A stretch of DNA of 64,000 bases from HK1 sp965215295 (GCA_965215295.1 OZ244045.1:1860001-1924000); one strand, 5' to 3'. Positions 9,252 through 18,900 are shown, counted from the first letter of the stretch. Numbers and translations: made by a program. Notes: generated from the sequence alone by a model not told the origin.

Positions 9252-10637
9252 ATGGAGATCGATGCCGCCTGGAAACGCCTGTTCGCGCTGCCCGCGATGG
9301 TCGAGCACCTGCTGCGCGCCGTCGCCCCCGAGCTCGCCCGCCGTCTGGACTTCACCGCCATGGAGCAACTCGCCGCCAACTGGACCCGCCCGACCGGCGG
9401 CGCCGAACCGCACACCGGCCCCCGACCGACCGGCGGCGCCGACCCGCACACCGGCGCCAACCCGCGCACCGGTGCCCGCCCGACGGGCAGCGCCGGCCCG
9501 CGCACCGGCACTCGCCCGACCGGTGGCACCGACCCGTACACCGGCGCCAACCCGCGCACCGGTGCCCGCCCGACGGGCAGCGCCGACCCGCGCACCGGCA
9601 CTCGCCCGACCGGTGGCACCGAACCGCACACCGGCACTCGCCCGGCGGGTAGCGCCGGCCCGCGCACTGGCGCCCAGCGCTACGCCGATGCGGTCTGGCG
9701 CATCCGCTACGCCGACGCCGATACCGGCGCCGATGTACGCACGCTCGTGCTGCTGCTCGAGTTCCAGTCCACGGTGGACCCCGACATGGCGGCCCGCACC
9801 CTCGCCTACACCAGCCTGCTGCGCGAGCATCTGCGGCGTCAGGACCGGCTCGACCCCGACGGTGGGCTACGCACCCTGGCCGTGGTGGTCTATTCCGGCC
9901 CGAAGCCGTGGTCGGCGGCGGGCGCCGCCGGCGCCGTGCCGCTCTCGCCCGACGGCGCGCCGCTGCTGACGGTCATCGCCCCCTACCGGTTGCTTGACTC
10001 GCGACGGGCACCGGCTGACGATTCGACCCAACGCAACCCGGCGATGGCGGTGCTCGGCGTCGAGGGCGCGGCCTCCCCGGCACAGGCGGCGGCGCGGATG
10101 CAGGCGATGGCGCTCTGGCTGCCGCAGGTGCTCACCGACCGGGACGTGCGGCGCGAATTCGGCGCCTCGGTGGCGGTGTGGCTGGCGGCGACGATGCCGC
10201 GGCTGTTTTCGTCCGCCGATGACGAGGAGATCGAGAACATCGGACTTGGCCTGTTCGAGGAGAACGAAATGACGACGCTGCACCTGAGGGCGAAGGAGTG
10301 GGAAGCCGAGTGGCTGCGCCAGGGCATCGCGCAGGGCATGGAGCAGGGAATGGAACGCGGCCTGGCCCAAGGCGTGGAGCAGGGCATGGAACGCGGCTTG
10401 GCCCAAGGCATGGAGCACGGCATGGCGCAGGGTATGGAACGCGGCTTGGCGCAGGAACGGTCGTTGCTGCGTGAGCAGGCGGCGCGCAAGTTCGGCGCCG
10501 CGGTGAGCGAGGCGCTCGCCCGACGCCTGGAGTCGGCCTCGGACGCCGAGGCACTTCGGGACATCGGCGTCCTGATCATCGACTGCGCCGACGGCGCGGA
10601 GCTGCTCGCCCGTGTCTCCCCGCGCGGAAACGTTTGA
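9252..10637 (+). CDS. Rpn-family PD-(D/E)XK nuclease, copy 3 (461 aa)
   Basis: This is the third tandem Rpn paralogue. The catalytic residues are Asp146 (ADAVWR) and Glu170-x-Gln172 (LLEFQS). A short insertion (DTGAD) not found in the other copies lies between them. The 12-residue array has seven full and two half units, with ANPRTG half-units unique to this copy. The tail repeat is rearranged (GVEQGMERGLAQGMEHG), and EIAARKFG of the other copies is EQAARKFG here. The core sequence is almost the same as copy 1. Function is inferred as for copies 1 and 2. Confidence 0.85.
   Translation: MEIDAAWKRLFALPAMVEHLLRAVAPELARRLDFTAMEQLAANWTRPTGGAEPHTGPRPTGGADPHTGANPRTGARPTGSAGPRTGTRPTGGTDPYTGANPRTGARPTGSADPRTGTRPTGGTEPHTGTRPAGSAGPRTGAQRYADAVWRIRYADADTGADVRTLVLLLEFQSTVDPDMAARTLAYTSLLREHLRRQDRLDPDGGLRTLAVVVYSGPKPWSAAGAAGAVPLSPDGAPLLTVIAPYRLLDSRRAPADDSTQRNPAMAVLGVEGAASPAQAAARMQAMALWLPQVLTDRDVRREFGASVAVWLAATMPRLFSSADDEEIENIGLGLFEENEMTTLHLRAKEWEAEWLRQGIAQGMEQGMERGLAQGVEQGMERGLAQGMEHGMAQGMERGLAQERSLLREQAARKFGAAVSEALARRLESASDAEALRDIGVLIIDCADGAELLARVSPRGNV
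9384..9671 (+). repeat. In-frame 36/18-bp array in Rpn copy 3
   Basis: Seven 36-bp and two 18-bp units are present, keeping the reading frame. The order ARPTGSA.PRTG, TRPTGGT.P.TG is itself duplicated, showing larger-scale slippage or recombination within the array. Confidence 0.9.
10257..10271 (+). promoter_or_regulatory. Internal ribosome binding site and start (RpnS-like), copy 3
   Basis: GAGGAG (10257-10262), a 6-base spacer and an in-frame ATG (10269, codon 340) match copy 1 exactly. The predicted C-terminal product has 122 residues. Confidence 0.65.
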
Positions 10638-10681
10638 GGCTCCCGTCCCCGACCTTCACAACCTTCACGACCTTCAGCCTT

Positions 10682-10960
10682 GGGCGACGGGTCCCTGCAA
10701 TCCGTCCCGATCATCATCAGGGCGACGTTGCGTTCCAGGCAATCGCGGCCGACCCCGACGGCGGACGAGATATCGGGAGCAAATAGTCTGTCCGGTGCGG
10801 CAGCACATGGATTGTCCGGTCTGATGGGCGCCGAGCAGGCGCCCCATGACCCGGACACGAGTACCGGAGGTGATTCGCCGGATGAGGTGCGAAGAAACCT
10901 GCGGTGTCCGGCAGGTGCGGCGGCCTGCGCAGGAGGAGGCGGCCCGCGCAGGAGGAAGCG
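10682..10960 (+). repeat. Partial fourth unit of the Rpn duplication, no nuclease gene
   Basis: Sequence matching the head of units 2 and 3 continues to about 10930 and then diverges. It keeps the clearest relic of the transposase start: ATG at about 10879, then MRCEETCGVRQVRR and PAQEEAAR, resembling the MRFEE...RLTQEEAAR start of ISNCY transposases. The nuclease gene is absent. Confidence 0.75.
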
Positions 10961-11278
10961 GCCCGGGCGCCGGGGAAGTGCTGCGCACCAGCCCGTGAAG
11001 CACAGCCCATGGCGCCATCAGGAAACGCCGCGCGAGACCTCCCCGGACAGCGCCCGAAAGCGGGCGCGTCATCGAAACCGCGGTGCGATTCGATGCGCAT
11101 GGATTCGATGTTCATGGCTCGGGGCTCCTCGGCGGGCCGGCCCTCACCGGAGGCGGCCCGAACCGGCGCCGGGACGGCGTGCGCCGGGCCCGGCGTCTCT
11201 CGAATCGTCACCGCCGATTCTCGCCATCGCCGATTCCGGGCCGCGTGTGTCCGAGCCGGAACACGCGGCGCCGCGGAC
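10961..11278. other. Intergenic stretch, no gene recognised
   Basis: This stretch joins the partial repeat unit to the 3' end of the enolase-superfamily gene. I see no gene, RNA or clear terminator. Confidence 0.55.
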
Positions 11279-12517
11279 TCAGGGAACGAGCTCGGTACTG
11301 ATCTTCGCGTTGTTCGAGCCGAGCGGCGTCTGGCACATCTCCAGATGCAGGTGTCCGCCCGTGGCGTAAGGGTGGGCGTCGATCACGCGCTCGTCGAGCT
11401 CGATGCCCAGGCCCGGCTCGGTGGGGGCGATGACGTACCCCTGCTCCCAGCGCAACGGCTTCTTCAGGATCGCGTCGTGAAAGCCGGTCCGGATGGTCTC
11501 CAGGATCAGGAAGTTGGGACAACTGAAGGAGACGTGCGCGGCGGCGGCGTGAGCGATGGGCCCGCAGTAGATGTGCGGCGCGATCTGCGCGTTGTACAGC
11601 TCCGCGATGACTGCGATCCGCCGGGTCTCCCGGATCCCCCCGCTTCGACCGACGTCCGGTTGCAGGATCGACACTCCCGCCTTCAGCGCCTGATGGAACT
11701 CCACCTTCGTCGTGAGGCGCTCCCCCGTCGCCACCGGAATCGAGGTGGCCCCCGCAACCCTGCCGATCGCGTCCACTTGGTCCGGGGGACACGGCTCTTC
11801 GAACCACAAGGGATCCCAGGGCTCCAGGCGCCGGGCAAGCCGGATGGCCGACGAGGTGGTCATCTGCCCGTGGGTGCCGACCAGGATGTCGGCCCGGTCT
11901 CCGACCGCTTCGCGAATGCGCCGGACGGAGTACTCGCTGCGCGCGAGTTCGTGCAGCGACAGCTCGCGCCCGCCCTGGAAGCTGTACGGACCGGCGGGGT
12001 CCTGCTTGAGCGCGGTAAAGCCCATCTCCACGTATTCGAGGGCGCGCTCCGCCGCCGCGTCGCCGTCGTGGTAGACGTCCCCCGAATCCTCGCCGGGACC
12101 CCCGTCCGGTGAAACCGATTTCGGAAAGAGGTAGGTGTAGGTGCGGATGCGGTCGTGGAACTTCCCGCCGATGAGCTTGTAGACCGGCTGCCCCGCCGCC
12201 TTGCCGAGGATGTCCCAGATCGCGATCTCGATGCCGCTGAACACGCCCATCATCGAGAGGTCGGGCCGCTGGGTGAACCCCGCGGAGTACACGCGCCGGA
12301 ACAGGGTCTCGAGGTCGTGCGGGTCTTCGCCGGCGATGTAGCGCTCGAACGTGTCCTCCACCATCCGGCATGCGACGTCTCCGGAAAAGGGGATGCCGTA
12401 GCACTCGCCGATGCCCTCGATGCCGTCGTCGGTCGTCACCTTCACGATGACCCAGAACGACCCGCCGATGCCGGTCGGCGGGACGGTCACCCGGGTTTCG
12501 ATGTCCTGGAGCTTCAT
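11279..12517 (-). CDS. Mandelate racemase / muconate lactonizing enzyme family protein (412 aa)
   Basis: This enolase-superfamily enzyme is probably a sugar-acid dehydratase or racemase acting in the cytoplasm on a carboxylate substrate. The N-terminal capping domain (IETRV, GIGECYG) is followed by the barrel, with KQDPAG, GTHGQM, WFEEPCPP, ATGERL, QPDVGRSGGI and PHIYCGP, where metal and catalytic residues normally sit. The position usually occupied by Asp in the D-x-HG motif reads Thr (GTHGQ), so the exact chemistry is unclear. The ATG at 12517 was chosen over upstream ATGs because GGAGG lies 10 bases before it and the family begins at MKLQDIE. HyuA and an SDR lie upstream on the same strand, suggesting a catabolic cluster, but a 48-bp repeat array separates it from HyuA. 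Confidence 0.85.
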   Translation of the reverse strand: MKLQDIETRVTVPPTGIGGSFWVIVKVTTDDGIEGIGECYGIPFSGDVACRMVEDTFERYIAGEDPHDLETLFRRVYSAGFTQRPDLSMMGVFSGIEIAIWDILGKAAGQPVYKLIGGKFHDRIRTYTYLFPKSVSPDGGPGEDSGDVYHDGDAAAERALEYVEMGFTALKQDPAGPYSFQGGRELSLHELARSEYSVRRIREAVGDRADILVGTHGQMTTSSAIRLARRLEPWDPLWFEEPCPPDQVDAIGRVAGATSIPVATGERLTTKVEFHQALKAGVSILQPDVGRSGGIRETRRIAVIAELYNAQIAPHIYCGPIAHAAAAHVSFSCPNFLILETIRTGFHDAILKKPLRWEQGYVIAPTEPGLGIELDERVIDAHPYATGGHLHLEMCQTPLGSNNAKISTELVP

Positions 12518-12639
12518 CTCGGCGTGTCCTCCATGGGCGGGGCGGGAACCCCCTTCGGTCGATACCGGCACCATACGGCATCGCCCGCCGTTTCTCGCCT
12601 CCGCCGCCGAGGACGCGCAAGGCCGCAGGCCCGGTGGCA

Positions 12640-12985
12640 GGCCCGGTAGTAGGCCCGGGGCCGGAACGACCGACGCTCAGGGTGCGGCGAAGCGCGGCCG
12701 GCCCGGAGCCGGAACGACCGACGCTCAGGGTGCGGCGAAGCGTGGCCGGCCCGGAGCCGGAACGACCGACGCTCAGGGCGCGGCGAAGCGCGGCCGGCCC
12801 AGAGCCGGAACGACCGACGCTCAGGGTGCGGCGAAGCGCGGCCGGCCCGGAGCCGGAACGACCGACGCTCAGGGTGCGGCGAAGCGCGGACGGCCCGGAG
12901 CCGGAACGACCGACGCTCAGGGTGCGACGAAGCGCGGCAGGCCCGGAGCCGGAACGACGGGCGCTCAGGGTGCGGCGAAGCGCGG
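12640..12985. repeat. 48-bp tandem array derived from the 3' end of the hyuA-like gene
   Basis: About seven 48-bp units share the core GGAACGACCGACGCTCAGGG. Read on the minus strand, each unit contains the RFAAP-stop end of the adjacent HyuA-like gene, whose own stop codon is at 12965 inside the last unit. The array is therefore a run of extra copies of that gene's 3' terminus, stop codon included. Confidence 0.9.
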
Positions 12986-14983
12986 ACGGCCCGACGCCAC
13001 CGCGGCGACCGCGCTCTCCACCAGCGTCTCCCGTCCCTCCACCACCGCAAAGGTGTCCCGGCGCTCGAACGACAGATCGACTTCATCGGCGCCGGCATCG
13101 ACCGCGTCCCGCCGTGCCCGTGCTTCCAGCACTTTCCTCGCGTATGCGGCGGCGGCCTCCGGATCGGGAAAGTCGCGCGGGACGGTCCCGGCGAAGACCC
13201 GGAAGATCCCCTCGTCGGGCCGGGTGATCGTCCCCGCCGCCCGAATCCGTACCCGGCCGACGACCGCTCCCACCGCATTCGCGACCCCGGCGTGCTCCGG
13301 CACCAGCGCACGGGTGCCGAGCCGGGCGGCCACCTTCGGACAGTAGACCGGCGCCGGCGCGCCCAGCCCGATGACGGGCCGATGGAGCCGGACCGAGAAG
13401 TCTGCCAGCCGGCGCTCGCGCGAGGCCGAGGCGGCCCGCAGCAGGTACCGGCCGAGGTCGGCGAAGTCGTGCCCGTCGCGGTCGCAGGCGGCTTCGAGCA
13501 GCTCTTCGGCCGCACGATCGACGACCGCGTCGACGATGGCGCGGCTCATCGTTTCGGGATCGGGCGCGATCTCGACACCGCGCCCGTCGCGTTGCTCGGC
13601 GAAGAGCGACATGCCGGCCAGGGCCGCATCGGCGTTCCACTCGTGGTGCAGGCCGAGGACGTGGGCGGCATCGGTGGGCGTCACGCCGCACAGCGTCACG
13701 TGGCCGCGGCCGACCAGCGACGCGAGGGCGCCGGACTCGGCCTGCGATTCGAGCAGGCGGTCCAGCGGGGCGGGACCGGACGCGAGACGATCGAGGAGCA
13801 CCGCCTCGCGCCGGCTGGCGCCCTCGAACACCGGAGCGGCGGGGTCGATGCGCAATGCGAACCGGCCGACGTCGCCGCCGCGCCGCGGACCGGCCCGCTG
13901 CCGCTCCAGGGTGTCCGCCACCAGGTCCGGATGCCCGGTCGCGAGCAGCGCGAGCGGCACCAGCCGGCGCGGGCCGATCCGCAGCGTCCGGTCCGCTCCT
14001 CCGCCGTCCTGCCCCGCGCTCGCCCACCGCACCTCGCTGTCGCCCCCGAGTCCGACGGTACGCATCGCCACCGCCTCCACCATGGTGCGGAACCCCCCCA
14101 CCGTGGCGCCGTCGGGGTCGAGCCGCGGCCGGCCGCCTTCCAGCAGCGCATGGTCGGTCGTCGTGCCCCCCATGTCGGAGACGATCGCATCACCCTCATC
14201 GGCCAGGTGGGATGCGCCCACCAGGCTGGCGGCGGGTCCGGAGAGGATCGTCTCGACCGGCTTCAGCCGCGCCACTCCGGCGCTGACCAGGGCGCCGTCA
14301 CCGCGAACCACCATCATCGGCGCGGAGACCCCCAGGGCTTCGAACGAGCGCTCCGCGGCCTCCAGCAGGCGCTGCACCATCGGCACGAGCCGGGCGTTCA
14401 GCACGCAGGTCATCGCCCGGCGCGGCCCGTCGAGACGGCTCGAAAGCTCGTGGCCGCACGTCACCGGCCGGCCGGTGCGCTCGCGCAGGCGATCGCGCAC
14501 CGCGATCTCGTGCTCCGGGTTGCGCACCGAGAACATGCCGGCCACCGCGAAGGCGTCGACCGACCCTTCGAGAGCGGGGATCGCACGGTCCAGAGCGGAC
14601 AGGTCCAGGGCCTCGCGCGCGCACCCGGCCGCGTCGTGGCCGCCGCCGATCCGCACACACGGGCCGCCCCGCAGCGCGTCGACGATGCCGGCCCTGGACG
14701 CGGCCGCGGCGTCGAATCCGGCGAGCACCAGCCCCACGCGACCGCCCTGGCCTTCCACGAGCGCGTTGGTGGCCAGAGTGGTGGAGAGCGAGACGAGCGC
14801 GACGGAGGCGGGGTCGACGCCGGACTCGCCGAGCACCGAGCGGGCGGCGCCACGGATGCCGGCCGCGAGGTCGTGCCGTGTGGTCAGCGCCTTCGCCGCC
14901 GCGACCACCCGCCCGGACCGCTCGTCGAGCAGCGCCGCGTCGGTATACGTGCCTCCGGTGTCGATTCCGAGCAGGATTGGCAT
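12965..14983 (-). CDS. Hydantoinase/oxoprolinase family protein, HyuA-like (672 aa)
   Basis: This is the ATP-dependent HyuA-type subunit of the hydantoinase / 5-oxoprolinase / acetone carboxylase superfamily, which opens cyclic amides or activates small ketones. The N-terminal ATPase fold shows GIDTGGTYTDAA at residues 6-17; a second phosphate-binding motif, SDMGGTTTD, lies mid-protein, flanked by SGPAAS and GLGGDS. A C-terminal domain follows. The length fits HyuA alone. No HyuB-like partner is visible nearby, which is unusual because most members work as A/B pairs. The start at 14983 (MPILLGIDTGG) puts the ATPase motif at its normal distance from the N-terminus. The gene lies 81 bp downstream of the SDR gene on the same strand. 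The substrate is unknown. Confidence 0.85.
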   Translation of the reverse strand: MPILLGIDTGGTYTDAALLDERSGRVVAAAKALTTRHDLAAGIRGAARSVLGESGVDPASVALVSLSTTLATNALVEGQGGRVGLVLAGFDAAAASRAGIVDALRGGPCVRIGGGHDAAGCAREALDLSALDRAIPALEGSVDAFAVAGMFSVRNPEHEIAVRDRLRERTGRPVTCGHELSSRLDGPRRAMTCVLNARLVPMVQRLLEAAERSFEALGVSAPMMVVRGDGALVSAGVARLKPVETILSGPAASLVGASHLADEGDAIVSDMGGTTTDHALLEGGRPRLDPDGATVGGFRTMVEAVAMRTVGLGGDSEVRWASAGQDGGGADRTLRIGPRRLVPLALLATGHPDLVADTLERQRAGPRRGGDVGRFALRIDPAAPVFEGASRREAVLLDRLASGPAPLDRLLESQAESGALASLVGRGHVTLCGVTPTDAAHVLGLHHEWNADAALAGMSLFAEQRDGRGVEIAPDPETMSRAIVDAVVDRAAEELLEAACDRDGHDFADLGRYLLRAASASRERRLADFSVRLHRPVIGLGAPAPVYCPKVAARLGTRALVPEHAGVANAVGAVVGRVRIRAAGTITRPDEGIFRVFAGTVPRDFPDPEAAAAYARKVLEARARRDAVDAGADEVDLSFERRDTFAVVEGRETLVESAVAAVASGRPRFAAP

Positions 14984-15064
14984 GATCGCCGTCCGTCGCA
15001 TCGCGCGGGCCGGTGGTGGCGCCGTGCGCTCCTTCGACGAGACGTTCCCGGCGCGTTCCGGCGG

Positions 15065-15841
15065 TCAGTCCGCGACCGGCACCACGTAGTTCAGCCCGAG
15101 CCGTCCGCCGTCCGCCACCACCGTCTCGCCGGTGATGTACGACGCCTCGTCGCTCGCGAGGAACGCGGCGACCGCGGCGATCTCCTCCGGCTTCCCGAGC
15201 CGCCCCATCGGCGTGCGGGACATCACGGTGCGCCGCGCCTCCTCGCTCGACATGAGCTGCATGACCATGTCGGTGGCGATGCTGCCGGGCCCGATGGCGT
15301 TGACGCGGATGCCCTTCGGGGCCAGCGCCAGCGCCATCGCCACCGTGAGCTGCTTCACCCCGCCCTTGCACACCGCGTAGGAGAGCAGGTTGGCGTTGGT
15401 GATGGACGCCTGGATCGACGACATGTTGATGATCGTCCCGCCGCGCCCCTGCGCGACCATCCGCTTCGCCGCGGCCTGGCCGGTGAGGAAGAACCCCTTG
15501 AGGTTCACCCGCACCACCCGGTCGAAATCCTCTTCCTCCAGATCGAGGACGCCGGCGGGATGAAGCACCGCGGCGTTGCTGATCATGACGTCGAGGCCGC
15601 CGTGCGCCTCGACCGCCTTCTCCACCAGCGCCTCGACCTGGCCGCGATCGCCCACGTCGCAGGCGACGAACGTCGCCGCGCCCCCCGCATCGCGCAGCGA
15701 CCGCGCCGCCGCCTCGCCCTTCCCGGCCTGGATGTCGGCGAGCACGACCTTCGCCCCGTCGGCCGCGAAACGCCGCGCGCACGCGAGCCCGATCCCCTGC
15801 GCCGCTCCGGTGACGACGACCGACTTGCCCGAATTGTCCAT
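15065..15841 (-). CDS. SDR family NAD(P)-dependent oxidoreductase (258 aa)
   Basis: This is a classical short-chain dehydrogenase/reductase. The cofactor motif TGAAQGIG is at residues 11-18, the SNAA variant of NNAG near 88-91, the catalytic Ser at 141/142 (NMSSIQ), and Tyr155 with Lys159 (YAVCK). The C-terminal GETVVADGG is typical of the FabG-like classical family. The length is standard. It is presumed to oxidise or reduce a small alcohol or ketone in the same pathway as the neighbouring HyuA-like and enolase-superfamily enzymes, being transcribed in the same direction with short gaps. The substrate cannot be told from sequence. Confidence 0.9.
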   Translation of the reverse strand: MDNSGKSVVVTGAAQGIGLACARRFAADGAKVVLADIQAGKGEAAARSLRDAGGAATFVACDVGDRGQVEALVEKAVEAHGGLDVMISNAAVLHPAGVLDLEEEDFDRVVRVNLKGFFLTGQAAAKRMVAQGRGGTIINMSSIQASITNANLLSYAVCKGGVKQLTVAMALALAPKGIRVNAIGPGSIATDMVMQLMSSEEARRTVMSRTPMGRLGKPEEIAAVAAFLASDEASYITGETVVADGGRLGLNYVVPVAD

Positions 15842-15931
15842 GTTCCGTTCCCTCCCTGGTTGACGCCGCCGCCCGCGCTCAAGTCCCCCGGCCCCGCTCC
15901 GCCGTGCGGAGCTTCCGTGCGTTCATGCGCC

Positions 15932-18900
15932 TCACCCGCTCGGCGCCGGCCGGACCCGCCCGTCCGGCAGGGCGGGCGCGCCGCCGAGCCGCTGCCGCAG
16001 CCACCGGCCGACATTGTCGCCCAGCACGAGCAGGGCCGGGGTCAGGACCAGGGTCAGCAGCGTGGCGAAGGACAGCCCGCCCGCGATCGCGCTCGACAAC
16101 TGGGTCCACCACTGGGTCGAGGGCGCGCCGAAGGTGATCTCGCGGTCGATCAGGTCGAGGTTCATCGCCAGCACCATGGGCATCAGGCCGAGGACCGTGG
16201 TGAGGGCGGTGAGGAACACCGGCCGCAGCCGCAGCTTGCCGGTCTCCAGGGCGGCCGTGTACCCGTCCATTCCCCCGGCGCGCATGCGGTTGTAGGTGTC
16301 GATCAGGACGATGTTGTTGTTCACCACGATGCCGGCCAGCGCGATGATCCCGAGACCGACCATCACGATGCCGAACGGCTGGGCGGTGACCATCAGCCCG
16401 ATCAGGACGCCGGCGGTCGAGAACACGATGGCGGAGAGCACCAGGACGGCCTGGTAGACGCTGTTGAACAGCGTGACCAGGATCAGGCCCATCAGCAGCA
16501 CCGCGCCGATGAACGCACGGACCAGGAACTCGCCCGCTTCCTTCTGGTCCGCGTCCTCGCCCTTGAAGCGGACCTCCACCGCGGGGTCCGGCTCCGCCCC
16601 GGCCAGGGCCTTGCGCAGCGCGCGGGTCCGGTCGTCCACCAGCAGCCCCGGCTCCACGTCGGACCGGACGGTCATCGCCCGCCGGCCGTCGACCCGCCTC
16701 AGCACCCCCGTCCTGGGCGACGGCTCCAGGGTCACGAAGTTGCCGATGGGCACCATGCCGTTCGCAGTCGGCACCCGGAGCTGATCGAGCTGCCCCAGGT
16801 TGCGTTCGGAGTACGGGAACCGTACCCGGATGTCCAGCTCGTCGTCGCTGTCTTCGGGACGGTAGCCCGAGACCCTGATCCCGCTGGTGACGAGCTGCAC
16901 CGCGTTCCCCAGGGTCGCCACGTCGGCGCCGAGCCGCGCCGCCCGCTCGCGATCGACCTTGAGGCGCCACTCGATGCCGGGCAGCGGCCGATCGTCCTCG
17001 GCGGCCGCGAAACCGCCGAGCTCCTCCATCACGGCGCGGATCCCGGCCACCGCCCGCGCGATGCGCGCCGGCTCCCTGGAGCTCACCTCCACCTGGATCG
17101 GCTTGCCCTCGGAGGGGCCGCCCTCGGCCTTGCGGAACTCGACCACCACGCCGGGGACGTCGCCGACCCTGGCTTCGAGCTCGTCCAGTATCTCGACCGC
17201 GGGCCGGCGCTCGTCCCAGTCGATGAACTCGAGCTGGATGACGCCGACGACGTCCTCGGCCATGTTCTCTCCGGACACCCGGTTGAACGAACGGGCATAG
17301 ACGGACCGCAGCTCCGGGGCGCCGAGGATGCGCTCCTCGACCTCGCGCACGATGGCGTCCTTCTCGCGGATGGACAGGTCGCCGCGCGCATGGACCCGGA
17401 TCTGCGCGAACTCCGGCTCGACGTCCGGGAAGAACTCCACTCCCTTGCCGAACTCCCGATACGCCGCGCCGGTGGCGGCGATGGCCAGCAGCGCCACCAC
17501 CAGGGTCCGGGCCGGGTGGCGCAGCAGCACCGCCATGGCCGCCGCGTAGCCGCGCGCCACCGCGGAAGGGGCGGACGCACCCGGCTCGCCGGCGGCGCGC
17601 GGCCGGCACGAGATGTTCGCCCCCAGGACCGGCAGGAACACCAGCGCCATGGCCAGCGACGCGCTCAGCGCGACGATCACGGTGATGGGAAGGTACTTCA
17701 TGAACTCCCCGACGACGCCGGGCCAGAACAGGAGCGGCGCGAAGACCGCCAGGGTGGTCGCCGTGGAGACCGCCACCGGCCACGCCATGCGCTTGGCCGC
17801 CGCGCCGTAGGCCGCGACCGGCGCCTCGCCGCGGGACAGGTTCCGCTGCGCGAGCTCGGTGACGATGATGGCGCCGTCGACCAGCATGCCCACGACCAGG
17901 ATCAGGCTGAACAGGACGACGATGTTCAGGGTCAGGCCGAAGGCGTCCAGGATCGCCACGGCGGCCAGGAACGAGCCCGGGATGGCGAGGCCGACCAGCA
18001 GGGCGGACCTCGGACCCAGCGCCGCGACGATGATGATCATCACCAGCAGGATCGCGGACAGGATGTTGTTCTGCAGATCGCCGAGGATGGTGCGGATGTC
18101 GTCGGACTTGTCCTGCATGTAGGCGACCTCGACCGCGGGCGGCCAGTGCGCGCGCTCCGCCTCGATGATGGCGCGCACCTCGGCGACGGTGTCGATGATG
18201 TTGGCGCCCACCCGCTTCCTGATCTCCAGCGTGACCGCCGGCTGGCCACCGACCCGGGCGAAGCCCTCCGGGTCCTTGAAGCCGCGCCGCACCGTCGCCA
18301 CGTCGGCGAACGTCACGACCCGGTCGCCGTCCACCTTGAGCGGCATCGCGAGCACGTCTTCGAACGACTCCACCACGCCCGGCACCTTGACCACGAGCCG
18401 CCCCGCCCCGGTGTCCATCGCGCCGGGCGCCACCAGCAGGTTGTTGTTGCGGATCAGGGTGAACAGCTCGGCGTAGCTCAGGCCGTAGGTCTCCATCACC
18501 GTCGGCTCGGCCAGGATTTCCAGCACCGCCTCCCGGTCGCCGCCGATGTCGGCTTCCAGCACGCCGGGCAGGGCCTCGATGCGGTCCCTCAGATCGCGGG
18601 CGAGGGCCACGAGGCTCCGCTCCGGGAGCGGACCGGACAACGAGACGGTGAGCACCGGGAACAGGGCCACGTTGATCTCGTTCACCGTGGGCTCCTCGGT
18701 ATCGGCCGGCAGCTCGGACTTGACGGCATCGACCTTCTCGCGCACGTCGTCCAGGGCGCGGTTGCTGTCGAAGCCCGCGAAGAACTCCAGCGTCACCGAG
18801 GCATGGCCTTCCGACGCGGTGCTCTTCACCGTCTTGATGCCTTCGATGGACCGCAGCTCCTGCTCCATGGGCCGGACCAGCAGCCGATCGGCGTCCTCCG

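Larger units (their letters stand above)
8482..10681 (+). repeat. Rpn-containing segmental duplication, unit 3
   Basis: This third direct copy spans 2200 bp between matching markers at 8482 and 10682. It holds a relic transposase start, the conserved leader and rpn copy 3. The rpn core from about 9970 to 10340 is nearly identical to copy 1, closer than to copy 2, suggesting gene conversion. Confidence 0.85.

Noticed and set aside
4117..10960. Active insertion sequence around the Rpn genes
   Set aside because: Only N-terminal fragments with frameshifts and insertions remain. No DDE catalytic region and no clear pair of terminal inverted repeats could be identified.
12640..12985. CRISPR array
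   Set aside because: Units abut without unique spacers and derive from the neighbouring gene end. The same holds for the arrays at 52745-53085 and 59700-60070. No cas genes are present.
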